DNA of 64,000 bases, from positions 140,508,062-140,572,061 of the forward strand of contig NC_133123.1 of assembly GCF_033568475.1 (NCBI RefSeq), written 5' to 3'. The stretch is from Henckelia pumila (Eukaryota > Streptophyta > Magnoliopsida > Lamiales > Gesneriaceae). A program made the translations under genes and the position numbers. Positions 11,101 to 22,197 of the stretch are shown piece after piece (positions within the stretch are counted from its first letter, which is position 1; each line of letters starts with the position of its first letter). The notes under the pieces were generated by a model. That model saw nothing but the letters and a program-made list of their open reading frames with translations, was not told the origin of the DNA and did no database searches.

Positions 11101-11461
11101 CTTTCAATTTTTAGAAATTACCCCATATTCCTCTAAACTCTCCGGAGATCTTAGAGAAATTCAAAAGACGGTACAATATTACAGCAATCAGCTGTATGAA
11201 ATATCTCGGTAGATTGAAGGAATCCTTAAGAAACAAGAAGAAATTCTTGTAACCCTAAAGGATCTTCAAACTAAAATCACAAATCTAGAACAAACTTCAG
11301 GTTCTAGAAAAGGAAATACATGAAGAAGGTTACCACTCTCGTTTGGTACCGAACCGTTGTTACATCAGAAAGGTAAAACCAAAATGGTTCAAAAACCTTT
11401 AACTGATGATGAAAGGATGATTAATCTTATAAAAGCAGTATCAGAGAAAAACATTATCTGA
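11090..11461 (+). pseudogene. Viral coiled-coil ORF (virion-associated type), two internal stops
   Basis: One frame of 123 codons, closed by a TGA that overlaps the next ATG (TGATG), a typical viral polycistronic junction. In-frame TAG at 11210-11212 and TGA at 11321-11323 break it. The middle (KKQEEILVTLKDLQTKITNL) has heptad-spaced hydrophobic residues, predicting a coiled coil like that of caulimovirid virion-associated proteins. Function is inferred from position and coiled coil only. Confidence 0.5.
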
Positions 11462-12030
11462 TGACTACTTTAGAGAGATTAAATCTCGAGGATCTACAAG
11501 ATCTCGCGGATTCTTTTGCGAATCTCAAAGTAGTAGATCTAAAAATGAACTCCCCTGAGGGTGAACAACCCATAGGGAATCCCCCAAGATATGCGGTTAA
11601 AACAGAAGAACCACATAGTGAGTTTCAGGTTGGAAAAAATTCACATTCAGCAGGAAACAGATCACAGGGATTTAAAAGGAAGAAATTCAGAAGTAATCCC
11701 TACAATAAAAGAATGAGAAGTTCTTGGAAACCAAGAACATTTTGGTCCAAACAAAAGGCCAGATCTTATAGGTCAGGAAGAAGAAGTGGACCTACAAGAA
11801 CATCCCCAGTAACAAGCTCATCACAAAGCAGGGGAAGAACACCATCAAGAAGAACTTTCAGAAGAACTCATACAAGAGCAAGTGAAAGTTTCAAGGATTG
11901 CAACTGCTGGACATGTGAAGCAAGATGACATATATCTACAAATTGTCCAGAAAACGAGAAAAAAGGAGTTAAACTCTTTGAAGTAACACCAGATATGGAT
12001 GATGCGGTCTTCTTTCAAGATCTAGTCTAA
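11461..12030 (+). pseudogene. Viral nucleic-acid-binding/capsid C-terminal region with zinc knuckle, broken
   Basis: A frame of 190 codons with a Lys/Arg/Ser-rich middle and a CCHC zinc knuckle (C-x2-C-x4-H-x4-C, beginning CWTCEAR). An in-frame TGA at 11926-11928 falls inside the knuckle, immediately before its His. Basic tract plus knuckle is the normal C-terminal part of caulimovirid capsid proteins. The large capsid core expected upstream is absent or unrecognisable, so this is probably an internally deleted capsid gene. A Ser/Asp/Glu-rich tract, also typical of these capsid proteins, continues in another frame at 12029-12133, indicating a frameshift close to 12030. Confidence 0.65.
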
Positions 12031-12107
12031 GTATCAATTTGAGGATATCCCCTCAGATGAAAGCATATACGAAGAAGATATATTGTTTAGTCAAGAAGAT
12101 TCTGAGG

Positions 12108-13337
12108 ATGGATCAGAATCAGAATCAGAATAAAGAAGAAGTGTTTCGGCATGAAACACATGAAAGTTTGGCTGGATTCTTTAGCCAAACCACGATATCT
12201 CATAATATAGTCCAAAGAATTATGAGAGAAAATCCAACGTTACAAAAGTACCAGGGATTTTCGGCAGGACAAGTAGAAAGAGTCTTAGGCAACCTAGGAC
12301 TTAGACAAAGAAGACATAATTTGATTTACAAAGTATCCAGAAGGGAAATGGCAATCCCCATGGAGTTAACAAGTAATCAAATAGAGATGCAGTTAATTCC
12401 TTTTGAAGAAATAAGAGAGGAATTTCAAAAGTTGAAAGGTGAGGTAGCAAGGACGATGTCTTGGATTCATATTGGAGCAATCCAAATAATGATCAAGGCA
12501 ACTTTTAAAGAAGGAATAGATTCATCCAAAGATATCGTAGTATGCGATAAAAGAATGGGGAATATTCAAGATGTTTTCCTGGGTACTATATCAGGAAATC
12601 TTTGTGCAGGAAAAATTGTAGGAGTTATATATCCAAGAATAGCCTACAATTTAGCTGACAGGGACTTTAGTCGAGCCTTGACGTTGCATCAAAACTTCAA
12701 GGAAAAAAGACTAATGAAGGAAGGTAATAGACCATATTCTATTACATATCAAATTTCATATGCTCTTTCTAATACTCATCATTCTGAATTATTTATTAGA
12801 AATGAGTTCATTGAAATTCCAGAGATCTTTGGGAAAGTTGCTCATGCAATATACCCAGAAAGAATCGAGTTTCCTTTAATTCAGGAAACAGACATTCAAA
12901 TCCAAGACAGACCGGTTCTATACAAAGACCTTAAAATAGAACCTCGAAGGTTATCTTTTCAAGGAAACCGAATGACAAGTAGGAGATGGGACAAATCTCC
13001 TATTCAAGAAATTCCACCAGAAGAAAAAGAGTTTTCTATAATAGGAAAACTTAGATCTCCAGAAGGATGGAAAGAAGTGAAAATAGTATTCGATATTATA
13101 AGTCATCGGAACCAGTTCCCTTGTAACTCGATTTACTATTTGGAACAACATGAAAAAGGAACTTACCAAGGATTGATAAATATTGGAGAATTGGAAGTTC
13201 AAATATGTGGAATTCCAGGAAAAGAAGTGGATCAGCTCATTCTTGGCCTAGAGTTTCTGGAGGACCATAAACCATGGAAACGCCTTGAAAAAGGAATAAA
13301 GTTCATGGCAAAAGAAAAGACTTGGAGGATTCAATAA
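12108..13337 (+). pseudogene. Viral movement protein (30K superfamily)
   Basis: A long uninterrupted frame of about 410 codons. The central part (SWIHIGAIQIMIKATFKEG, then VVCDKRMGN and an ISGNLCAGKIVGVIYP stretch) carries the hydrophobic strand and Asp signature of caulimovirid 30K-type movement proteins, which widen plasmodesmata for cell-to-cell spread. The ATG at 12108 is the first in this frame after the acidic capsid tail, which is read in a different frame over the same bases. It is the best preserved viral frame, but it belongs to a defective copy and its original start may have been fused to the preceding gene. Confidence 0.72.
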
Positions 13338-13349
13338 GAATTTTACGAA

Positions 13350-13616
13350 ATGGAAAACCAAGAGAATTGGATAAGGGACAATCCCTTAATCAGATTCGAG
13401 AACTCTGTTTACAAACAGAGGAAGAAGCAGCTGTTGAAATTAGTAAGTCATGAACATGATTTACTAGATCGCATTGAAGAGGTAGAAAGGAGTAACCATA
13501 CTCTACCTTCTGAAGCCTTAGGAAGACTAAAGGTGAATAGTCTTAATCGGATTACTGAGTTACACCACAGTCTGTTAAAAATGGCAGGGCCATTTAGTAA
13601 TCCCTTTAAAAAATGA
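13350..13616 (+). CDS. Small viral ORF, 88 codons
   Basis: Intact frame starting MENQENWIRD, 12 bases after the movement-protein stop and ending in an ATGA overlap with the protease-RT frame. It is hydrophilic with a possible short helix (VSHEHDLLDRIEEVERS). Position between movement protein and polymerase fits the small ORF of solendo/cavemo-like genomes. No function recognised. Confidence 0.45.
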   Translation: MENQENWIRDNPLIRFENSVYKQRKKQLLKLVSHEHDLLDRIEEVERSNHTLPSEALGRLKVNSLNRITELHHSLLKMAGPFSNPFKK

Positions 13617-15639
13617 CAACAATTCCTTTCTCCATATACATTTCGATAGGGATGTTGTATGAACAATATAAGGCTGAATACTTTGCAGCTTATATTGATT
13701 CGGGAGCAGGAATTTGTACAGCAAAAAGAGGAGTCTTCCCTGAAAAATGTGAAAAAGATTTGCCAAAAATTGCTGGACGAGATTTCTCTCGAAGAATTTT
13801 AATTCTTTGCAAAGGAATAAAACAAGCAGAGATCCTTATAGGAGGAGCAGGTCAGACACCTTGGTACAAGGTAAAGACACCACCAATCTATTTCCATGAT
13901 ACAGGAGCTGATATCCTGTTAGGAAATAACTTCTTACAAATGTTTAAGAAGTACACACAAGACAATGAGTCAAGAAGACTTATGTTCACTACAATTTGTG
14001 ATCATAAAATTATCGTTTAAAGACTCAAAGTTGCTTTTTATCGACAATTGCCGATAATATTTCGCAGTCAGAGTGGTGATAAGGGACAACTTTTTCACCC
14101 AAAAATGAAAGATCCAAGAAGGTTTGGAGAAACCATGTTGAAAATAACAATAGAACAAGAACTCCAAACAGAGGATATGGAACTTCTCAAGGTAACTCTA
14201 AATCATAGAGATATAGAGTTAGAAAATAAGGTATCCCTTGAAGATGTCAAAAAGAGGCTCAAAGAAAGTTATAATGAGCATCCTTTGGCATGGTGGGATA
14301 GAAATCAACTCAAAGCCAGTCTTACTCTAAAGAAAGGCAAAGAGTATAAATTCATCAGATATAAGCCTATCCCGATGAACATAACAAATCAAAGGGATAT
14401 GCGAATGATTATCAAGGAACATTTGGACCTTGGTCTAATCAAAGAAGGAGTTTCACCATATAGTAGCCCAGGTTTTCTGGTCAGAAATCATGGTGAAATA
14501 AAAAGAGGGAAACCCAGGTTAGTTATTAACTACCAATGTATTAATAAAATCCTGAAGTTTGACGGGTACTTCATACCTAGTAGAGAACATCTATAATTAG
14601 CTGTGTACGAAATGCTAGAGTGTTCTCAAAATTTGATTGTAAGTCTGGATTCTGCCAGATAAGAATGGAAGAAGGCAGTAAGAAATTCACAGCCTTCTCT
14701 ACTCCACAAGGACACTATATTTGGGAAGTTATGCCTATGGGATTGGCTAATGCACCCCAGATATTTCAAAGAAAGATGGATAACCTTTTTAAAGATTATT
14801 TCAACTTTATGTTTGTTTATATTGATGATATTCTTATAGCATCAAAAAATATAGACGAACACGTTAAACACTTAGAGATTTTCTATAAAATTTGTAAAAA
14901 AGAAGGACTGGTGTTATCTGAAAAGAAAGCAGTCATAGCAACAAGGAAAATTGAATTCCTCGGTATTGAGATTGATGAAACTGGAATAATTCTACAACCC
15001 CATATTGTGGAAAAGGTAAAAAATTTTCCAGATAAACTCAAAGATGTAAAACAACTCCAGAGTTTTCTTGGAGTAGTTAATTTTGCAGGGATGTTCATTA
15101 ACAATCTAGCAATGTACAGAAAGGTGTTCAGTCCTTTGTTAAAAAAGGATGCTAGGTTTATATGGACCGATGACCATACTAAAGGGGTAAACCAATTAAA
15201 AGAGATATGTAAGAATCTCCCAAAAATGGCTATACCCGTAGATGAAGATAATCTGGTATTATTTACGGATGCCAGCGACGATTGGTGGGCGGCAGTCCTT
15301 ACCAAAATCACTCTAGATGGGGAAATACCATGCAGATACTGTAGCGGTCTTTTTTCAGAATCTGAGGCCATTAGATGACATATCAACGAGAAGGAATTTT
15401 ATGCGGTTAAAAGGGCTTTTGAAAAATGGCCATTATTTTTACTTGCTAAAAAATTCACTCTGAAGGTTGATAACACCCAAGTAAAAGCTTTCCTAAAGAA
15501 TAAGATTGAATCTAAACCTGAGAAAGCTAGGTTATTAAGATGGCAAGCATTATGTCAAAATTATATTTTTGATATTGTTATTATTAAATCTCATGAAAAT
15601 ATTCTTGCAGATTTTTTAACAAGATATGGAAGGCAGTGA
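13613..15639 (+). pseudogene. Viral protease, reverse transcriptase and RNase H, broken
   Basis: Domains in order are an aspartic protease with active site YIDSGAG and a later DILLGNN; a reverse transcriptase with the YIDDIL catalytic box at about 14820; and RNase H with FTDASDDW at about 15265, EKEFYAVKRAF and a KVDNTQ segment. No integrase follows. The reading frame is broken by TAA at 14018-14020, TAA at 14594-14596 with a frame change before about 14620, and TGA at 15376-15378 between the RNase H Asp and Glu motifs. Catalytic motifs themselves are preserved. The end overlaps the next viral ATG by 14 bases. Clearly a pseudogene of a caulimovirid polymerase. Confidence 0.88.
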
Positions 15640-16891
15640 CGTGGATTCCATCCTGAAAATGCAGAGGCATCTCAGGGAACACCTTGGGTTGCTTCAAAAC
15701 GAGTTCAACCAGTTAGCCATTAATGCTGAAATGGCCGGCAGGTTACAACAAGCTGATCGGATCAAAGTATCTAATCGAATTACAGGATGTATGCAAGCTC
15801 AAACACAACTATGGGCTGCTATTCAAGGGCCAATTGTGAAGGCTATAGAGAAACCATTGGTTTCTCATAAACAAGATATACTAAAACCATTGGTTTTACA
15901 AGAACAAGAAATACAACCACCGGTTGTGAAACAAGATGTTGAGGAATCTAAAACTCAAGAAACAAGAGCTAATCTATCATCAGCCTTTGATGATCTGGAT
16001 GTTGCAACAATTGATGAGGATAACTCATCAAGTCAACCCTCCGCCTCTGGGGTAAAAGAGGAAGAGATCAATCTTAGGCCCAACAATGACAAGGGCAAAT
16101 CTAAGATTGATACTAATCCATCTATTATTTATCCATTCCAGGTTTATCAACAGAAGTGGGAGAAATTGAATACAAGGAATGAAATCAACCCGAACACTTG
16201 CAGGGTTGATGTTGCAGGAATATATCCAAGGGTTTGGCTAAAAAACAATGTCAATCCTAAAGATGTAAAACTCTGGTATGAATTTGGGGCTTTGGCCTCA
16301 GTTTATACAACGTCACCAAGCTTTCTGGAGATATCACAGTTACCAAAATGGATTCAGGAAGCAGTCCAAGAAACATGGGCAAATAATGATCATTTGTCCA
16401 GAGGAGATGTGCTTGAGTTATATTTTTTCAATGCAGCTCCAGAACCAACAATGAAAGGATCACAAGAACCCTTTAATTTTATCAAGCTGAGGAGACCTGA
16501 TATAAACAGTCATAAATTTATCAAGGATCCTAAAACTGAAGAAATACCCTTGGTGTCCACTTTCGGGGAAAATAAGATCTCAACCAGAAGGGCATGGGGT
16601 ATTTGGGTCTGTCTTACTGAGATGGACAAAGTCAAGTTTCCATTCAAATTTTATCAGAATTCTGTGAACGGATCGTTCCTGTTGAACACAATGACAGAAA
16701 AAACTACAGCATTTGCCGAAGAACTCTTCGAAAAGAAGAGAAATCTTTTGTGGAACAACAAGCTGCCGGGAAGTAAAGAAACTCGCCGAAAATTTTGTAA
16801 CATGGCTCATATTGGACGATGGTCAGAGAATATCTGCCCAGAATGCCCAAATCAGAAGGAGCCAGAATTTGGAAAAACCTTTAGACCCTGA
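15626..16891 (+). CDS. Downstream viral ORF (possible inclusion-body/transactivator protein)
   Basis: Uninterrupted frame of 421 codons, starting MEGSDVDSIL inside the end of the RNase H region. The N-terminal 100 residues are helical and Gln-rich. A charged linker and a folded region with several Trp residues follow (GIYPRVWLKNN, ALASVYTTSPSFLE, RAWGIWVCLTEMD). The C terminus has ICPECPNQK, a possible metal-binding pair. By position it corresponds to the last gene of cavemo/solendovirus-like genomes, the inclusion-body or translational transactivator protein. Sequence similarity to that family was not verified, so this is a positional inference. It could instead be a genus-specific second ORF. 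Confidence 0.5.
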   Translation: MEGSDVDSILKMQRHLREHLGLLQNEFNQLAINAEMAGRLQQADRIKVSNRITGCMQAQTQLWAAIQGPIVKAIEKPLVSHKQDILKPLVLQEQEIQPPVVKQDVEESKTQETRANLSSAFDDLDVATIDEDNSSSQPSASGVKEEEINLRPNNDKGKSKIDTNPSIIYPFQVYQQKWEKLNTRNEINPNTCRVDVAGIYPRVWLKNNVNPKDVKLWYEFGALASVYTTSPSFLEISQLPKWIQEAVQETWANNDHLSRGDVLELYFFNAAPEPTMKGSQEPFNFIKLRRPDINSHKFIKDPKTEEIPLVSTFGENKISTRRAWGIWVCLTEMDKVKFPFKFYQNSVNGSFLLNTMTEKTTAFAEELFEKKRNLLWNNKLPGSKETRRKFCNMAHIGRWSENICPECPNQKEPEFGKTFRP

Positions 16892-17149
16892 ACGGATCGA
16901 AAGGATTTTTTCGAGACAAGCAAAGGTGGACAAGGACCACCAAAGATGCGTTTTCACAGGGGTCTACTTCAAAAGCAAAAGATGCCCCGATAACAATAAA
17001 GCAGACATGTGAGGAGAATAAAGCCAAAAAAAAGTGGCAGGCATGTGATTCCTCCACTAGTAAAAGATGCCATCAATAATGGCATAAAGAAATACAAGAC
17101 AACAGTAAGATTCCCTGAAGTTTCTCGGTGAAACGAGTGGAACTACAAC

Positions 17150-17215
17150 TATAAATACAGACATTTGAGGAAGCTGAAGACATCGATCATTCCCTTCAGT
17201 TTTCTTACGAATAAA
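17150..17215 (+). promoter_or_regulatory. Pararetrovirus transcript promoter TATA box and poly(A) signal
   Basis: TATAAATA at 17150-17157 is followed at 17210 by AATAAA, then T-rich and TTGTAATAAG sequence. In circular caulimovirid genomes the full-length RNA starts just after the TATA box, and the poly(A) signal lies shortly downstream of that start, as here. The region after the last viral ORF is where this promoter is expected. Confidence 0.6.
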
Positions 17216-17430
17216 ATTGTTGTAATATTTCTCTTTCTATTGTAATAAGTTTTCGTTTATGTATTTCAAGAACGAGTCTACTATGAGTAGCTAAACAAGT
17301 TGTCTTCTCCTCTTCAAAGGAGTTGATTTATGTAATAATATTATGTCTGAATAATTTTTCTAAAGTCTCTCGTTCTTTCATGTTCATATTTTATAATTAA
17401 ATTTATATATCATACGCCTTAAGGTAGAAA

Positions 17431-17690
17431 ACAAATTAAGGCTGTGCTGGGTGTTGTTGAAGGAGCTTGTGCAGAAACCATCTGTTGCGACTGCGTGGTT
17501 GGAGTGTGAGGAGCACTTCGTAAAACTCGGCAGGTATGACCCGACGACATTATGGTCAAAGAGGTATTTAAATTTGATTCACTTTACGGAAGCATGTTGG
17601 ACCCTAATCTAAAGTATATAGGCTGGAAACCTTGCGCAACCAATAGTTCTTCACGACATGAACTGGTTCGATAGGTAAAACAACGCCAAA
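17431..17690 (+). other. Exon-like relic between virus and right inverted repeat
   Basis: GC-richer than its surroundings, with an open frame reading KELVQKPSVATAWLECEEHF and LGRYDPTTLWSK, ending at a possible donor (AG/GTATTT). A second overlapping frame continues (FKFDSLYGSMLDPNLK) to about 17680. I do not recognise the protein. It could be a host-gene fragment captured by the TIR-bounded element, or its own diverged transposase. Confidence 0.3.
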
Positions 17691-17727
17691 GTACAAAAGA
17701 TTAGTTGAATACTTGTTTAATCAAAAT

Positions 17728-17812
17728 TGGGGACCATTAAGGAGTGCAAACTAAAAAATTTGAATGTAGGGAGTTAGGAGAAATTTATGTTTAGGTTTAG
17801 GGATTTTAAAAT
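17728..17812 (-). repeat. Inverted repeat flanking the pararetrovirus, right copy
   Basis: Inverted counterpart of 10676-10762, with GGACCATTAAGGAGTGCAAA and GTAGGGAGTTAGGAG on the plus strand. Sequence just outside it (TTTTATTTACTCTGTCAATT) resembles sequence outside the left copy (TTTTATGAGTCAATT), as if a single host site had been split. Confidence 0.6.
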
Positions 17813-17897
17813 AATTACCCCAAATTTTATTTACTCTGTCAATTTTGATAATTCTTCAGAATGAGAACGACTGTGATTACTTCGTTCAGCAGCACGA

Positions 17898-18980
17898 GGA
17901 ACATTATGGTTAATTATCAATTTTTTTTAAAACCCATTAATTAACTGAATCAAAAGTCACCCGCACGAAAACTTAGTTTATATAATTTAATCCTAATTAG
18001 TTAGTGCCACTTTCTTTAGTTAATTTTAAAACAATTAATTTTCCAGACCTATCCAAAGAAGATTATGACCCGATTGATTAAAGCATAACCACACCACAAT
18101 GCTTTTCTTGATCTGTTGATTAGCTATTGGTGATATATATTTTTTATGAGATAATCATCGTTATCCAAAAAATTTTCTTCTTAAACTAATTGAACATATT
18201 TAAGTGAACATGCCTTTTCTTTTCTTCTTTTAAACAATGCTTCCCTCCTGATTCCTGAGAAGTGGGTATCATAGTGGAAAAAAATATTTTTTTTTTCAGG
18301 TTAATAATGAGTTTATATTTTATAATTTTTAATTTGTGTTTTTTTTAAATAAAATTTTTGATTATCTTTTCTTGAGGAGTTCAGTTTCAGCTTATTGGTC
18401 GGAAGTTGTTTATGCGGCGATCGGAGATACTGATATGGATTTTTGGAATATGTAAGTTTTCATGTTTATTACACGAGTATTATCTGACAGCTACGATAAA
18501 CTCCGAAAAAAAAGAACAAAAATGAAAAAAAAATTCAAATTATAATCTTATAGAATAAAACATTTGAATTCACTGTTAATACGACCAAAAATATTCTATT
18601 AAAAAACATAATAAAAAATTACAAATTACAAACGAGAAAAATACAATGACACCTAATATAGTTCACATATTCATGCAAGTAATCTTAATTATATATATAT
18701 AAAAGGAAAAATAATATTATTATATACAGTATCCGTGGTGGAATACAAGTTATGCAACATAGGATTAATGAATCTGCTACTGTGATTGGTGAAGCATTAA
18801 ATATGAAAAGTTTATAATACATATTCTTTAAAATGAGAAATTTATAAATAAATTATAATAGCTTTTCACTGACCTTGGTCAAACACGTGTTGTCATGTGA
18901 GCAATTGTAAAATGAGTCATAATCTAATTAACAAATTAATAATTAACCTTAATGGCACCATTAAAATACAATTAGACTCG
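17898..18980. other. AT-rich spacer
   Basis: No gene, RNA or classifiable repeat seen. Confidence 0.5.
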
Positions 18981-19086
18981 CTAATTACATCATGCGTGAC
19001 ATAATTCTTCAAGAGATCTCGCTTAATATAATCCTTAATTAATTGAACATTACCCTTTGAAATTACGTCATGCATGACATAATTTC
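18981..19086. repeat. Pair of near-palindromes with CATGCATG-type core
   Basis: At 19059-19086 a 28-bp near-perfect palindrome is centred on CATGCATG (GAAATTACGTCATGC, then ATGACATAATTTC). About 80 bases upstream, 18982-19006 is a weaker version (AATTACATCATGCGTGACAT). CATGCA is the core of RY elements bound by B3 factors, but a transposon remnant is equally possible. Confidence 0.45.
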
Positions 19087-21530
19087 GAAAAAGGACAATG
19101 TATTAAAATAACAATATTTATAATATAATGTAACAATGTGTATTCTCTCTAGATTTGCAAACTACTCCAACCTGTCAAATTTATGGTTCTATTATTAAAA
19201 TATATCTCCCATTTCAATACATGGGCGCCTTCCTCGCCCCGTGCAACAAGATCAGGGAAGCTCTACGATTATTTATACATACATAATATATGCACACACT
19301 AAGTGAATAGATATTACTTACTACTGAAGTGACGCTCGAGTTGAAAATATTTGAATTATATCATTATTATTAATTAGGTATAATTTTTGATAAAATAATA
19401 TAAAATATTTGAATTGTACGGTACATATCAACGTCTATAATTTTTGATAAAGTGACAAATACTTAATCATTAATAATATATCTAATCTGATTTTTGTAAT
19501 CTATAAACTTAAAAATAATACTTTATATATCAAATTTATCTCAAATCCAGTATGGCATCCCATTATCGAAACGCCTTAATTAATTAATGTAATTCTATCA
19601 TGACTATTATTGTAAAGATAAAGTAAACTAATTGTCCTAAGAGTTAGGTATTAAATGCAGATGTCCAGGCTATCAGCACTAAACAGCACGACTAACATTT
19701 GGAAGGGTCAAAATTTGATCCAAATCAAAAGTGACATATTAATAATTATAAAATTTATATTGATTTTTTATGATCACGTACATACAACTCATCGTTATCA
19801 AGCAAATTTTACAAAAATTGTAACGCATGATTAAATAATAATAATAATAATAATTTCAAGCATTACTGAGATAATATTTGAGGTGGATTCGGGGTAACTT
19901 TTTCACTAGTAAATTACTTCAGTAATTTTTTAAAATAAAATCTTCCCTTCTTTATTTGTTTGTTAATGCAAATAGTATTAGTACTACTATTGACACGATT
20001 TTTTTGGTTACTTTAACAACTTCAATATTGAACCGTCATTTTTATTGTGGAACTTTATAAATATATAATTATCGTTGTCTTCGTTTTTCTTCGTTGGAGA
20101 CGAATTAAGAATATTGAAAATGATGTGTAAAAGTGATGACGGATTAAAAGGATGTTTGTCCAATTGTAGAGGGAAATATTGTCGAGTAAAAGCACGAGGA
20201 ACTTAAAAATCCAAGAAAATTTGACTAAAAAGCCGAGAAGAAAATTTCAAAATAATCGATGAAAAATGCCATTATAATATTATATACATACCATAATGAG
20301 TGGCCCAACTGCGTTAAATAACATAATACAAATAATATCTAAATTTAAAATATCAGGAAATTTCAAGAAGATAATTAATATAATATCCATATGTAAATCT
20401 ATTTGAATGTAAAAACAGATTAATTCTGTACTCAAAAAAAAAAAAAAAAACAGATTAATTCTAACAAAACGACCTTTAAAATTAATATAAATATATTTCG
20501 TGTCAACGAGGTACCATTATGCATACTTATTTAAGACCGATCAATATATTAATAAAGAGAGGAAAATGTGACAGCTTAGCAAACGCAAGAAGACAAAGAA
20601 TACTTTTTTGGAGTTTCGTATATTTTTCTTCTCGAAGATAACTTGTGTTTCATGTGAGATGTTGAACTATAATTATCTTATAAGATATTAATCGAAAATC
20701 ATTCCCCAAATTATTTTGATTCATTGTATATACCTCCACTCCTTTCATTTTAATTCTCTAGTTATTTTCATTCTATCATAATAGAATACTAACATATCAC
20801 GCTCATAAGTCATATGAACAGGTAAAAGATTCATATATATAGGACCTAAAATTTTCATATCATGCTCTTACAAACCTATCATTAATTCACGAGAGGGAGA
20901 CTTTTCGAGCAGCAATTTATTATACCATGTTTCACGTTGAGGGATTTTCAAATTTAAATAGTTTCACCCATTTAAAAATTATTATTCATTTTATTTTCTT
21001 GCATATTTAATTAAATTGAGATTGAGATTCTTCCAACATATATATGCGTGTGATTTTAATAAGTTTGGTCTGATAATTATAACAGAAAACTTTACCCGAC
21101 AAGAAGCCCCCTGAGATTGGTTCGTTTTAATTACACAAACTTCTAGGTTATTTTACTCGAAGATCGTAGAAATTACATGAATGCATGTGCAAGAAATTTT
21201 TTATAAAATTAGAATATCATAAGGGAACTGCCTTATATAACACATGGTAGCATCATCATATATAATACATATTGAATTATTGATCATCAATAAGAGAATC
21301 TCAATCCGAATTCATGTTAATGCAGAATATAATGTTTAAATTCTTAGTGCAACCTGAGAATCAAGAATGATAATATTTTTATTAAAAAAAAGTGTTTTCT
21401 CTAATAAATATAAATTTGCAAATGATTACTTTTGAATTTTTTTTATAAATCCAAATTGGTGAATATTTTGATTCCGGCAATCAAGACAAGAACCTTTTTT
21501 TAATGCTTCAATTTCTACAAATTATTTCGA
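19087..21530. other. AT-rich spacer downstream of the AP3/DEF gene
   Basis: Long non-coding stretch with short microsatellites (ATA/ATT near 19835-19850, poly-A near 20430). No gene or transposon could be supported. Confidence 0.5.
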
Positions 21531-21548
21531 TTTCACCAAAAATAAAAA

Positions 21549-21740
21549 GAGCAATGCTACATATACAACCAAATTTGTACATCAATTTGTACAACACAAA
21601 AAATTCAATACAAAAATTTTATTTATCAAAATCTCATGATAAATTGAATCTAAAATATCACGATATAATAGCAAAATCTCACGATATATTTGTTGTAAAT
21701 ATCGCTGTACACGATATATGTTGTACCTCTAGCATTATTC
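21549..21740. mobile_element. MULE-type MITE with 9-bp target duplication
   Basis: 192 bp beginning GAGCAATGCTACATATACAA; the reverse complement of its end begins GAATAATGCTAGAGGTACAA. It is flanked on both sides by AAATAAAAA (21540-21548 and 21741-21749), a 9-bp target duplication of the size made by Mutator-like elements, although the sequence is low in complexity. No coding capacity. Confidence 0.65.
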
Positions 21741-22197
21741 AAATAAAAAATAGGTAACCTTTTGATTTTCTGCCAGTATTTTACTCAAATTATTTGATTT
21801 TACCAAACAGGGCCGGGTAAAATGAACACATTGGTCTGGACTAACCAGTCAGAATAAGCTAGACGGTTTGGGCCAAAAGCCCATGAAACTCATAAGCCCA
21901 CGCATGTGAAGTCCAGTTTTCTTTTTCTTGCAAGTTGCAACCAATCAATCCAATCGAAACAGAGAAAAGAACAGTGATGCTGCATGCTTCACAAACAAGT
22001 TCAGCTAATTAAAACAGTCTATATATCCCGAAGAGTATTTTGAGAGATCTTATTAATTATGTCTTCATCACAAAATACAAGCATAACATTCATTCATAGA
22101 CAAGTTCGAACGGACCGGGTCGGCCGAACAAATCCAGTAAACCGATCCAGATAAACCCACACGAATACAAGCACAAATATAACAAACTTCTCGGAAT

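Larger units (their letters stand above)
10763..17430 (+). mobile_element. Endogenous pararetrovirus (Caulimoviridae), decayed
   Basis: A near genome-length caulimovirid copy with a tRNA-Met primer site at the left, then in order a coiled-coil frame, a basic/zinc-knuckle frame, a movement protein, a small frame, protease-RT-RNase H, a downstream frame, and a TATA box and poly(A) signal at the right. There are no LTRs and no integrase, which separates it from LTR retrotransposons. The nucleic-acid-binding and movement parts precede a separate protease-RT gene, and a further gene follows. This order resembles cavemo- and solendoviruses more than petuviruses; genus is inference. Stops at 11210, 11321, 11926, 14018, 14594 and 15376, and frame changes near 12030-12130 and 14600, show it cannot give complete proteins as it stands. 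Ends are approximate. Confidence 0.88.

Noticed and set aside
11926-11928. Readthrough or recoding at the TGA in the zinc knuckle
   Set aside because: Several other stops and frame changes in the same copy make simple decay far more likely.
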